The notes under the pieces are model-generated. The model made no database searches. It had not been told where the DNA came from and saw only the letters and a list, made by a program, of their open reading frames with translations. From the NCBI RefSeq assembly GCF_029894125.1, contig NZ_JARXYZ010000011.1, positions 124,001 through 188,000 of the forward strand: a stretch of DNA of 64,000 bases, written 5' to 3'. This document shows, piece after piece, positions 26,535-34,375 of the stretch. This DNA is from Kitasatospora sp. MAA19 (GTDB lineage: Bacteria > Actinomycetota > Actinomycetes > Streptomycetales > Streptomycetaceae). A program made the translations under genes and the position numbers. Each line of letters starts with the position of its first letter. Position 1 is the stretch's first letter.

Positions 26535-27817
26535 CGGACCGCCCGCTCAAGCAGATCCACCTCGCCGCGCACTTCCCGGGCGTCAACAACACCACGGTGT
26601 GGAGCGACCCGGCCTCCGGCAGCCACATCGAGTTCGACTCCTTCCGCCACCTCGCCGAAACCGCCGAGCGCGGGAAGTTCGACTTCTTCTTCCTCGCCGA
26701 GGGCCTGCGGCTGCGCGAGAACAAGGGCCGCATCCACGACCTGGACGTGGTCGGCCGCCCCGAGTCGATCACCGTGCTGAACGCGCTGGCCGCCGTCACC
26801 ACCCGCCTCGGGCTGGCCGCCACCGTCAACGCCACCTTCAACGAGCCGTACGAACTGGCCCGCCGCTTCGCCTCGTTGGACCACCTCTCCGGCGGACGCG
26901 CGGCCTGGAACGTGGTCACCTCCTCGGACGCCTTCACCGGGGAGAACTTCCGCCGCGGCGGCTACCTCGACCGCGCCGACCGCTACACCCGGGCCGCCGA
27001 ATTCGTCCAGTTGGCACGGGAGTTCTGGGACGGCGGCGAGGAGACCGTCCGGCACCAGGGCCCGCAGTTCGACGTCGAGGGCCGGCTCTCGCTGCCCCGC
27101 CCACCCCAGGGCCACCCGGTGGTCATCCAGGCCGGGGACTCCGACGAGGGCCGGGAGTTCGCCGCCGCGACCGCCGACGTCGTCTTCAGCCGGCACTCCA
27201 CCCTCGCCGACGGCCAGGCCTTCCACGCGGACGTCAAACGCCGGCTCGCCGCGTACGGCCGCAAGCCGGACGAGCTGAAGATCATGCCCGGCGTCACCTT
27301 CACCCTCGGCGACACCGACGCCGAGGCCGCCGAACTCGCCGCCGAGACCCGCCGGGCCCAGGTCGGGGCGCCGACCGCGATCGCCTTCCTGGAACAGGTC
27401 TGGGGCATCGATCTGTCCGACCACGACCCGGACGGCCCGCTGCCCGCCGTCGACCCCGACCCCGGCAGCGCCCTGGCCCAGGGCCGGGTCCGGATCGGCG
27501 ACCCGCTGGCCATCGCCGCCAAGTGGCGGACACTGGCGACCGAGAAGAAGCTCACCAGCCGTGAGCTGGTCATCGAGGTGACCGGCCGACAGTCCTTCAT
27601 CGGCTCCCCCGCGACGGTCGCCGAGCAGATCGACTTCTTCGTGCAGAACGACGCGGCGGACGGCTTCATCCTCGTCCCCCACCTGACCCCGGGCGGCCTC
27701 GACACCTTCGTCGACCGCGTGGTGCCGCTGCTCCAGGAACGCGGGGTGTTCCGCACCGACTACAGCGGGACGACCCTGCGCGAGCACCTCGGCCTCCCGC
27801 TCCCCGGCCGGCGCTGA
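26531..27817 (+). CDS. LLM-class FMN-dependent monooxygenase, NtaA/DmoA family
   Basis: 428 residues. Family features: HLAAHFPGVNNTTVWSDP, FDFFFLAEGLRLRE, FNEPYELARRFASLDHLSGGRAAWNVVTS, PVVIQAGDSDEGREFAA and DGFILVPH. This is the full-length type of nitrilotriacetate, dimethyl-sulfide and dibenzothiophene sulfone monooxygenases. Coupled to the shorter paralogue upstream (ATGA overlap), so they may form a two-enzyme route or a heteromer. The organosulfur substrate is suggested by context only. Confidence 0.93.
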   Translation: MTDRPLKQIHLAAHFPGVNNTTVWSDPASGSHIEFDSFRHLAETAERGKFDFFFLAEGLRLRENKGRIHDLDVVGRPESITVLNALAAVTTRLGLAATVNATFNEPYELARRFASLDHLSGGRAAWNVVTSSDAFTGENFRRGGYLDRADRYTRAAEFVQLAREFWDGGEETVRHQGPQFDVEGRLSLPRPPQGHPVVIQAGDSDEGREFAAATADVVFSRHSTLADGQAFHADVKRRLAAYGRKPDELKIMPGVTFTLGDTDAEAAELAAETRRAQVGAPTAIAFLEQVWGIDLSDHDPDGPLPAVDPDPGSALAQGRVRIGDPLAIAAKWRTLATEKKLTSRELVIEVTGRQSFIGSPATVAEQIDFFVQNDAADGFILVPHLTPGGLDTFVDRVVPLLQERGVFRTDYSGTTLREHLGLPLPGRR

Positions 27818-27841
27818 CACCAGCCGGCGCCCAGAGCTTGT

Positions 27842-27872
27842 CTCACAACTCGCGCGCGGCGGGAATTGTGAG
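27842..27872. repeat. Inverted repeat CTCACAA-N17-TTGTGAG
   Basis: CTCACAA (27842-27848) and TTGTGAG (27866-27872) are perfect inverted copies 17 bases apart, in the gap between the monooxygenase gene and the broken aminotransferase. It may be an operator or remnant of a mobile-element end; no element is visible. Confidence 0.35.
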
Positions 27873-28020
27873 CGGCGGTGCCCGGTCGGGGGCTTCCGAT
27901 CGGCGAGACGGCTCCGCACGGAGTCCATGGCTCGGGACGGCGTTTCCGCTCCCGGTCATGGCCGGTTCCGGTCGTCCCCGGCGGGCTGACCTGCGGCGCG
28001 GCGGCCCGCAGGATGGCGGC

Positions 28021-28693
28021 ATGGCTCCTCCCGAAGCTTCGACGATCTGGTTGGACGGCGCCCTGGTGCCCTGGCACGAGGCCCGGGTGCACGTCCTCAC
28101 GCACGGCCTGCACCACGGCACGGGGGGTACTGGAGGGCACCCGGGTGTTCGCCACCGCGGACGGTCCGGCGGTGTTCCGACTGTCCGAGCACCTGCGCCG
28201 ACTGGACCGCAGCACCCGCATGATCCGGATGGAACTCCCGTACGGCACGGACGACTTGGCCAAGGCGACGGTGGACCTGGTGCGCGCCGACAGCCACCGG
28301 GCCCGCTATCTGCGGCACTTCGCGTTCCCGGGCTACGGCTCGGTGGGCGAGTGCACCGGGGAGAACGTGTTCGCCGCCCGCGACGGGGTGCTGCGCACGC
28401 CGCCGACCAGCGCGGGAGCCCTGGAGGGCATCACCCAGGACACCGTGCTGACGCTGGCCCGCGGCCTCGGTCTGCCGGTCCGGGTGGAGGGCCTGCTGCG
28501 CTCGGACCTGTACGCGGCGGACGAGCTGTTCGTCTGCGGGACGGCGGCCGGGGTCGTCCCGGTCCGCTCGCTCGACGACCGCGAGCTGCCGACGGCCCCC
28601 GGCCCGGTCACCACCCGCCTGCGCGAGGCGTACGAGGCCGCGGTCTCGGGCGCCGACCCGCGCTACCGGCACTGGTTGACCCCGGTGGGTTGA
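28021..28693 (+). pseudogene. ilvE: Degenerate branched-chain (class IV) aminotransferase
   Basis: Starts at ATG with APPEASTIWLDGALVPWHE and HVLTHGLHHGTG, then the frame shifts at a six-G run (28122-28127); the continuation VLEGTRVFATADG is in another frame. One fewer G would restore it. Further on GYGSVGECTGENVF joins parts normally separated by about 75-80 residues, so the segment carrying the catalytic lysine (AAKTTGPYLNS type) is lost. The C-terminus (ALEGITQDTVLTL, GTAAGVVPVRS) is preserved. Both a shift and a deletion make it non-functional, probably a remnant of a paralogue. Confidence 0.88.
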
Positions 28694-28699
28694 GCGGGT

Positions 28700-28730
28700 G
28701 CCCGCTCCGCCCGGGCGGGGCGGAGCGGGC
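28700..28730. terminator. 13-bp hairpin between aminotransferase remnant and surface protein
   Basis: GCCCGCTCCGCCC (28700-28712) pairs with GGGCGGAGCGGGC (28718-28730), loop of 5. It lies between two convergent transcripts. Confidence 0.8.
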
Positions 28731-28745
28731 GGTGGTCGCCGGGTG

Positions 28746-30086
28746 TCAGACGGAGCGGCGGCGGCGCCGGAGCAGGACGAACGTGGCGGTGCCGGCGCCG
28801 AGCAGCATCGCGGAAGCGCCCGCGATGACGCCGGTGCGGTCCCGGTCCGCGCCCGTGCCGGCCAGCCGGTCGGCCGGAGCCGGAGCGGCCCCGGTGCCGG
28901 ACGGGGCGGGTGCGGCAGCGGTCGGCGTGGCCGTCACGCTCGGCGCCGCAGCGGGGGCGGGCGGGGTCGCCGGGGCGGTGGTGACGTCGGCGGCCGGCTT
29001 CGGCGCGTGGGCGGGCGCCGGGTTCTTCGCCTTCGGCCCGGCCGGGGCGGCGTCGGTGCCGGCGGTACCGGTGCCGGCCGGGGCCTGCGGTCCGGCGTCC
29101 ACCGCGATCTGCACGTTCGCGGGGTCCGAGCACGTGGTGGTGCCGCGGAAGGGCTGGTCGAGCCCTTCGTTGACGAAGACGCAGGGATTCAGCCGGGTCA
29201 TGCCCGCCGGCATGTCGGCGGGGTAGCTCACCCGTACCCGCCTGGTCGTCGTGCTGTCGGGCCCGACCGAGGAGTCCCGGCCGCCCAGGTGGAAGCCCAC
29301 TATTCCTTCGTCCGCCGCTCCCGGGGACACCGGGGTGAGCGCGGTCCAGCCACCGTCGGCGCCGCGCATCTCCAGCTTGGCGCGCTTGTCCGTGAAGAGC
29401 ACGTTGCCGACGTTGACGTAGGCCGACGGGGTCGGGTTCTTCAGCACCGCGTCGAACTCGATCGGCGCACCGCCCGCGATGGCCATCCGCGGCACTCCGG
29501 CGATGCCGTTGGAGATCGTGCCCACCGCGATCCGATGGGTGTCCTGAACCGGCGGGTCGACCGGGTGGTCCAGCCGCCATCCCTTGACCTCCGAACGGAG
29601 CGTGAGGACCGGGCCGACGCCCCCGTTGCTCGCACCGTCGTGCGGCGTGCCCATGGGCGCGCCGAGGCGCAGGTGGACGTCCGCTCCGCCCGGCATGACG
29701 AGGATCTTCCCGGCCTGGGCCGTGTAGACGATCCGGTCCTCCTCGGTACGCTGCTCCAGCGGCAGGTCCTCCCAGTTGCCGCCGGCGAAGTCGTTGCGGT
29801 ACGCGAGGCTGAGCGCGTGCTGCGGCGCCCCGATGCCGGTCTCGACCGCCAGTTCCAGTACGACGGCGAAGCCCTGGTCCCCCGGGTTGGCGATGGTCTC
29901 GGTGAACTCGACCGGCTCGCCCGCGGCGCCGATCATCGCCGGCGCGTGGACGGTGAGGCTCAGCGGCCCGGCGTCGGCGAACGCCGGGGCTGCGGTGACG
30001 GTACCGCCGGCGACGAGCCCGGCGGTGAGGACGAGGGCCGGAACAACGCCCCGGACCTGGCGCAGGGCACGGTTGATCTGTCGCAT
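28746..30086 (-). CDS. Sortase-anchored surface protein (LAxTG type)
   Basis: 446 residues. Signal peptide at 1-38 (LVLTAGLVAGGTVTAAPAFA). The exported part has two immunoglobulin-like stretches, including repeats of VEFTETIANPGDQGF and IEFDAVLKNPTPSAYVN types. A long Ala/Pro/Thr wall-spanning linker leads to LAGTG, a membrane helix (GVIAGASAMLLGAGTATFVLL) and RRRRR. This is the class E sortase signal LAxTG of Streptomyces; attached to peptidoglycan after cleavage between T and G. No enzymatic motif. Start ATG follows GGGGGG. Possible role in aerial growth, not shown. Confidence 0.88.
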   Translation of the reverse strand: MRQINRALRQVRGVVPALVLTAGLVAGGTVTAAPAFADAGPLSLTVHAPAMIGAAGEPVEFTETIANPGDQGFAVVLELAVETGIGAPQHALSLAYRNDFAGGNWEDLPLEQRTEEDRIVYTAQAGKILVMPGGADVHLRLGAPMGTPHDGASNGGVGPVLTLRSEVKGWRLDHPVDPPVQDTHRIAVGTISNGIAGVPRMAIAGGAPIEFDAVLKNPTPSAYVNVGNVLFTDKRAKLEMRGADGGWTALTPVSPGAADEGIVGFHLGGRDSSVGPDSTTTRRVRVSYPADMPAGMTRLNPCVFVNEGLDQPFRGTTTCSDPANVQIAVDAGPQAPAGTGTAGTDAAPAGPKAKNPAPAHAPKPAADVTTAPATPPAPAAAPSVTATPTAAAPAPSGTGAAPAPADRLAGTGADRDRTGVIAGASAMLLGAGTATFVLLRRRRRSV

Positions 30087-30312
30087 GGGAATCCCCCCTG
30101 GATTTCCTCCCGGGTCGGCGAGGCCGAGGCCGGGCAGCACGAAGTAAGCCTGGTGACTGGTGTGATGGCGGCCGCGCCCGACGGGCCGGCCGGTCGAGCG
30201 GCTCCCCTCGCCGCTCACTCACATAGACGTGCGGGGGCCGGGAAGGTTGCAGGTGGTGCCAAGAGCTTTTCCGGAACCTCGCCCGGCACCTCGGAAATGA
30301 CCGCCGACCAGG

Positions 30313-31059
30313 TCAGATCAGGTACACCGCGCCGGCCCGGGCGACCTCGACGGGGCCGGCGTAGACGGCGGCGGCGTCGCGGCGGTTGTGTTCGGCGTCG
30401 GTCCACGGCGGGATGTGGGTGAGGACGAGCCTGCGGACTCGGGCGGCGGCGGCGTGCTCGCCGGCCTCCCGGCCGTTGAGGTGGACGGCCTGGTAGGTGT
30501 CCCGGCCGTCGATGTAGGCGGCCTCGCAGAGGAACAGGTCGGCGTCGCGGGCGAGTTCGACGAGTTCGGCGCTCTCACCGGTGTCGCCGGAGTAGACCAG
30601 CGCGCGACCGCCGTGTTCGAGCCGGAAGGCGAAGGCGTCGACGGGGTGGTTGACCTGGGCGACCTCGATCCGGAACGGGCCGAGGTCGAAGGCGCCGGGG
30701 GTGAGGGTGTGGAAGTCGAAGACCTCCTTCATCCCCGGGTTCTCCGGCATGTCGTAGGCGCGGGCGAGCCGTTCGGCGGTGCCGTCCGGGCCGTAGACGG
30801 GCATCGGGTCGGGGCAGCCCTCGGCGCGGTAGTTGCGGGCGACCCAGTAGGCGCACATGTCGATGCAGTGGTCGGCGTGCAGGTGGCTGAGCAGGACGGC
30901 GTCGACCTCGTAGAGGCTGACGTACTTCTGCAGGGCGCCGAGGGCGCCGTTGCCGAGGTCGAGCACGACGCGGTAGCCGTCGGCCTCGACGAGGTAGCTG
31001 GAGCAGGGGGAGTCGGCGGACGGGAAGCTCCCCGAGCACCCCACCACGGTCAGTTTCAT
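30313..31059 (-). CDS. MBL-fold metallo-hydrolase (RNase Z-like group)
   Basis: 248 residues. The di-metal motif HLHADHC at about 60, VNHPVDAFAF with the next His, SGDTGES with Asp and LTHIPPW with the last His are in the order of the metallo-beta-lactamase superfamily. Length and the DLGNGALGALQKY motif fit the small group related to RNase Z/phosphonate-cyclic phosphodiesterase enzymes rather than beta-lactamases. A monocistronic gene near rph is common in actinomycetes. Substrate unknown. Confidence 0.9.
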   Translation of the reverse strand: MKLTVVGCSGSFPSADSPCSSYLVEADGYRVVLDLGNGALGALQKYVSLYEVDAVLLSHLHADHCIDMCAYWVARNYRAEGCPDPMPVYGPDGTAERLARAYDMPENPGMKEVFDFHTLTPGAFDLGPFRIEVAQVNHPVDAFAFRLEHGGRALVYSGDTGESAELVELARDADLFLCEAAYIDGRDTYQAVHLNGREAGEHAAAARVRRLVLTHIPPWTDAEHNRRDAAAVYAGPVEVARAGAVYLI

Positions 31060-31256
31060 CCGAGCCCCTCCGCCCCGACACGTCCTGGCTGCTGCTGGAA
31101 AACGGCAGGCCGGGCCGGTCGACCGGCCAGTAGCACTGCTTCGCGTGTCGAGAGTAAGGGCGGAGCGGCACTTTGCCCCCGTCCCCGTGCCGGGCTGTGG
31201 CTGGAATCACCAGAACGCCGGGGCGGGGGCGGGGCGTCGGTTCGGGTGCCGCCGGG

Positions 31257-31448
31257 TCAGCGGTGGCGGGGCCGGTTGCGGGCCCAGGCCCTGATCGTGC
31301 CGGGGTACCAGCGGGGGTGACCGCTGCCGTCGACGACGTCCGGCTCGGGCAGTAGCCCGTGCCGCCGGTAGTTGCGGACGGTCTCGGCCTGGACGTTGAT
31401 GTGGCGGGCGATCTCGGCGTAGGACCACAGGTCGGTGCTGCGGCTCAC
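31257..31448 (-). CDS. Small helix-turn-helix (AlpA/MerR-like) protein
   Basis: 63 residues from GTG at 31448, selected for GGAGG eight bases upstream. LWSYAEIARHINVQAETVRNYRRHGLLPEPD is an excisionase/MerR-type winged HTH, followed by GHPRWYPGTIRAWARNRP. Proteins of this type bind DNA as dimers and are often regulators of mobile or house-keeping genes. Divergent from the PemK-like gene, with an inverted repeat between them that could be its site. Confidence 0.75.
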   Translation of the reverse strand: MSRSTDLWSYAEIARHINVQAETVRNYRRHGLLPEPDVVDGSGHPRWYPGTIRAWARNRPRHR

Positions 31449-31512
31449 GGGTGACCTCCGGGGGTGTGGGGGCGTTCGCGAGCAGCCTTTCCGGGCACCG
31501 GTGGTCACTCCG

Positions 31513-31532
31513 CCACGGAACGGACTCCGTGG
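31513..31532. promoter_or_regulatory. Inverted repeat CCACGGA-N6-TCCGTGG between divergent genes
   Basis: Perfect 7-bp arms at 31513-31519 and 31526-31532 with 6-base spacer, in the 183-base gap between the small HTH gene and the PemK-like gene. A candidate operator for the HTH protein. Confidence 0.45.
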
Positions 31533-31631
31533 TCATTCCGTGACGAACTGGGAGCAGGGTACGGACAAATGCCCAACTGCCACGGTGGTCACGGTGGTGA
31601 GGGACCTCGCGGGCCCGGTACGGTCGGCGGC

Positions 31632-32081
31632 ATGACTGGCATCTGGGTGGCCCTGGCGGCGGCGGGCGTCGTCCTGCTGGCCTTCGTCGTGTCGGCGCTG
31701 GTCCGGCGGTCCCGGCCGGCACCGGCACCGTCCGCGCCGCGGCCGCGTCCGGCGAAGGGGCGTCCGGCACCGGCGCCGCAGGAGATCTGGTGGGCGGAGG
31801 TGCCGTTCGAGGACGGCCCGGGGGCGAAGGACCGCCCGTGCCTGGTGCTGCGGGTGCACGGCCGCACCGCCACCGTCGCGAAGATCACCAGCAAGCACCA
31901 CGCCGACCGCCCGGGCGTGCTGCCGCTGCCGCCCGGTTCGGTGGGCGACCGCCAGGGCCGGACCAGCTGGCTGGAGACCGACGAGCTGCGTGAGGTGCCG
32001 CTGTCGGCGTTCCGCCGCCGGGCCGGCGCGGTGGACGGGCAGATCTGGGCCCGCGCCCAGCGTGCGGCCAAGGCCGGTTAG
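31632..32081 (+). CDS. Membrane-anchored PemK/MazF-like toxin-family protein
   Basis: 149 residues. One N-terminal helix (GIWVALAAAGVVLLAFVVSAL, residues 3-23) is followed by an Arg/Pro linker and a PemK/MazF fold: EIWWAEVPFEDGPGAKDRPCLVL and VAKITSKHHADRPGVLPLP. MazF-family proteins are mRNA interferases with partner antitoxins, but no antitoxin gene is visible next to it and a membrane anchor is unusual. The catalytic Arg/Thr positions cannot be confirmed by eye. Probably a domesticated, non-toxic regulator in actinomycetes. Confidence 0.8.
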   Translation: MTGIWVALAAAGVVLLAFVVSALVRRSRPAPAPSAPRPRPAKGRPAPAPQEIWWAEVPFEDGPGAKDRPCLVLRVHGRTATVAKITSKHHADRPGVLPLPPGSVGDRQGRTSWLETDELREVPLSAFRRRAGAVDGQIWARAQRAAKAG

Positions 32082-32089
32082 CACCGGGC

Positions 32090-32121
32090 GGGTTGGAGCC
32101 GGGCCGGGTTGGAGCCGGGCC
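32090..32121. repeat. Tandem 16-bp duplication
   Basis: GGGTTGGAGCCGGGCC occurs twice head to tail (32090-32105, 32106-32121) in the gap between the PemK-like gene and cysM, which are convergent. Confidence 0.85.
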
Positions 32122-32129
32122 AGGTGGGA

Positions 32130-33098
32130 CTACGCCCAGAGCTGGCCCTGCAGCGCCTCGACGGCCGCCTCGGTGGACTCCGCCGTGTAGATGCCGGTGG
32201 ACAGGTACTTCCAGCCGCCGTCGGCGACCACGAACACGATGTCCGCGCGCTCCCCGGCCGCCGCGGCCTTGCGGCCGACGCCGATCGCGGCGTGCAGGAT
32301 GGCCCCGGTCGAGACGCCCGCGAAGATCCCCTCCTGCTGGAGGAGTTCGCGGGTGCGGCGGACGGCGTCCGCGGAGCCGACCGAGAACCGGGTGGTGAGC
32401 ACCTCGGCGTCGTACAGCTCGGGGACGAAGCCCTCGTCGAGGTTGCGCAGCCCGTACACCAGGTCGTCGTAGCGGGGTTCGGCGGCGACGATCCGCACGC
32501 CGGGGACCTTCTCGCGCAGGAAGCGGCCGACGCCCATCAGGGTGCCGGTGGTGCCGAGGCCGGCCACGAAGTGGGTGACGGTCGGCAGGTCGGCGAGGAT
32601 CTCGGGGCCGGTGGTGGCGTAGTGGGCGCCCGCGTTGTCGGGGTTGCCGTACTGGTAGAGCATGACCCAGTCCGGGTGCTCGGCGGCGATCTCCTTGGCG
32701 ATCCGGACGGCGGTGTTGGAGCCGCCGGCGGCCGGGGAGGGGATGATCTCGGCGCCCCACATGCGCAGCAGCTCGCGCCGTTCCTCGCTGGTGTTCTCGG
32801 GCATCACGCAGACCATCCGGTAGCCCTTGAGCTTGGCGGCCATGGCGAGCGAGATGCCGGTGTTGCCGCTGGTGGGCTCCAAGATGGTGCAGCCGGGGGT
32901 GAGCCGGCCGGCGGCCTCGGCGCGCTCGATCATGTGCAGCGCGGGGCGGTCCTTGATGGAGCCGGTGGGGTTGCGGTCCTCCAGCTTGGCCCACAGGGTC
33001 ACCAGGCCGTCGGCGTTGCCGGGGACGGCGGCGGACAGCCGCGGCAGGCGGACCAGTGGGGTGTTGCCGACGGCTTCGAGCGGGCTGTCGTAACGCAA
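32130..33098 (-). CDS. cysM: O-phosphoserine/CysO-dependent cysteine synthase
   Basis: 322 residues, PLP enzyme. PLP Lys49 sits in NPTGSIKDRPA, and TSGNTG, GTTGTLMGVG and GWKYLSTGIYT form the cofactor and substrate sites. The CysM type uses a sulfide-carrying CysO thiocarboxylate instead of free sulfide, and the neighbour cysO supports this. The C-terminus with conserved WKYLSTGIYT is typical of CysM. Start is TTG (MRYDSP), which has GGAGG six bases upstream. Cotranscribed with cysO. Confidence 0.93.
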   Translation of the reverse strand: MRYDSPLEAVGNTPLVRLPRLSAAVPGNADGLVTLWAKLEDRNPTGSIKDRPALHMIERAEAAGRLTPGCTILEPTSGNTGISLAMAAKLKGYRMVCVMPENTSEERRELLRMWGAEIIPSPAAGGSNTAVRIAKEIAAEHPDWVMLYQYGNPDNAGAHYATTGPEILADLPTVTHFVAGLGTTGTLMGVGRFLREKVPGVRIVAAEPRYDDLVYGLRNLDEGFVPELYDAEVLTTRFSVGSADAVRRTRELLQQEGIFAGVSTGAILHAAIGVGRKAAAAGERADIVFVVADGGWKYLSTGIYTAESTEAAVEALQGQLWA

Positions 33099-33183
33099 GG
33101 GAGGCCTCCGGCGTCGGCGGTGAGGGTGGGGAAGGGCGCTCCCCCGCCCGCTCCTCGCAACGGGCGGGCGGGGGAGCGGGAGG

Positions 33184-33462
33184 TCAGCGGGCGCCGCCGG
33201 CCACGGCGGGCAGGATGGTGACGCTGTCGCCGTCGGCGAGGGCGGTGGAGATCCCCTCCAGGAAGCGGACGTCCTCGTCGTTCAGGTAGACGTTGACGAA
33301 GCGGCGCAGCTCGCCGCCCTCGACCAGGCGGGCGGCGATGCCGGGGTGGCGGGCGTCGAGGTCGGTGAAGAGTTCCCCGAGGTTGCTGCCGGTGCCCTCG
33401 ACGGCCTTGGCGCCGTCGGTGTAGGTGCGGAGGATGGTCGGGATGCGGACCTCGATGGCCAT
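33184..33462 (-). CDS. cysO: CysO-type sulfur carrier (MoaD/ThiS family)
   Basis: 92 residues with ubiquitin-like fold. EVRIPTILRTY, LFTDLDARHPGI and RRFVNVYLNDEDVRFLEG are typical, followed by LPAVAGG. The C-terminus is AGGAR, so two residues follow the Gly-Gly that would be adenylated and thiocarboxylated. A JAMM protease gene (mec) lies nearby and might trim the tail. Followed after 85 bases by cysM, so both belong to one cysteine-synthesis unit. Confidence 0.92.
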   Translation of the reverse strand: MAIEVRIPTILRTYTDGAKAVEGTGSNLGELFTDLDARHPGIAARLVEGGELRRFVNVYLNDEDVRFLEGISTALADGDSVTILPAVAGGAR

Positions 33463-33572
33463 GGGTGCGCTCCTGTGCGAGTCGTGAGGTGGGTGGGCCG
33501 CAACGGGCGCGGCAGGGCGGATGGTCCCGGGGCTCGGCGCCGTCGGCGGGCGGCGGGCCCGGGCGGGGCGGC

Positions 33573-33692
33573 TCAGCGCGAGCGCGCGGGCGTGCCGGGA
33601 CAGATCGCGCTGGCGAGCCGGCACAGGTCGACGTGCAGGCGCGCCACGAGGCGGGTGCCCGGGGCCTGGTTGCTCACATCGACGGAACGCAT
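33573..33692 (-). CDS. Putative sulfur-responsive leader peptide upstream of cysO-cysM
   Basis: A 39-codon frame starting ATG (MRSVDVSNQAPG) with the core RLHVDLCRLASAIC, the family hallmark of actinobacterial leader peptides. Cys codons fall at positions 24 and 31. It ends 110 bases ahead of cysO on the same strand. An AT-rich TATACG lies a few bases upstream on the minus strand and may be the -10. Ribosome stalling at the Cys codons in low cysteine is the family model. Confidence 0.83.
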   Translation of the reverse strand: MRSVDVSNQAPGTRLVARLHVDLCRLASAICPGTPARSR

Positions 33693-33778
33693 GGGCTCAT
33701 CGTATAGATTCCCCGCCCCGCTCCTCCATGCCTGTCTCGGGATCCGGATGTTCCCGTTTCTCAGGCTGAGACGACACG

Positions 33779-33812
33779 GGCCCGCCGACCGCTCGACGGC
33801 GGTCGGCGGGCC
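33779..33812 (-). terminator. 14-bp hairpin after mec
   Basis: GGCCCGCCGACCGC (33779-33792) pairs with GCGGTCGGCGGGCC (33799-33812), loop TCGACG. It lies 19 bases past the mec stop and separates mec from the leader/cysO/cysM unit. Confidence 0.8.
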
Positions 33813-33831
33813 GCGCCCAGGTGGGTGCTGG

Positions 33832-34263
33832 TCAGGCCGGGTAGGCCTCGACGACCTGGACGTCTTCCTCTGTGATCTCGCCGTCCACGATGCGGAACGA
33901 GCGGAACTGGTACGGGTCGTCCTCCCCGTCGCCCTCGGCGGTGGAGACCAGGACGTAGTGGGCGAACGGCTCGGAGGCGTAGCTCACGTCGGTGCGCGAG
34001 GGGTAGGCCTCGGTGGCGGTGTGCGAGTGGTAGACGATCACCGGCTCCTCGTCGCGGTCGTCCATCTCGCGGTAGAGCTTGAGCAGGTCGCCCGAGTCGA
34101 ACTCGTAGAAGGTGGGCGAGCGGGCCGCGTTGAGCATCGGGACGAACCGCTCGGGCCGTCCGCTGCCGGCCGGTCCGGCGACCACGCCGCAGGCCTCGTC
34201 CGGGTGGTCGGCGCGGGCGTGGGCCACGATCCGGTCGCGGAGTTCTCGGGTGATGGTCAGCAT
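33832..34263 (-). CDS. mec: JAMM/MPN+ metalloprotease (Mec family)
   Basis: 143 residues. JAMM zinc motif with His79 and His81 in YHSHTATEAYPSRTD and Ser89/Asp92, plus the upstream Glu23 in PDEACGVV. In Mycobacterium tuberculosis, Mec cleaves cysteine from CysO to release it; its gene is paired with cysO-cysM. Here it precedes that cluster but is set off by a terminator, so it has a separate transcript. It may also trim the CysO tail, which extends past Gly-Gly. Confidence 0.92.
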   Translation of the reverse strand: MLTITRELRDRIVAHARADHPDEACGVVAGPAGSGRPERFVPMLNAARSPTFYEFDSGDLLKLYREMDDRDEEPVIVYHSHTATEAYPSRTDVSYASEPFAHYVLVSTAEGDGEDDPYQFRSFRIVDGEITEEDVQVVEAYPA

Positions 34264-34375
34264 GCGGCCAGGATAGCCACGCCCCGGCGGGTGTCCGCCG
34301 GGGCGTCCGAGGCCCGGTCACCGGGCGTCCGCCACCTGGGCGCGGAGGGCCGGCGACCGGGCGTCCGCGGCCGGT

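Noticed and set aside
27842..27872. End of an insertion element
   Set aside because: The inverted repeat stands alone, with no transposase or target duplication nearby.
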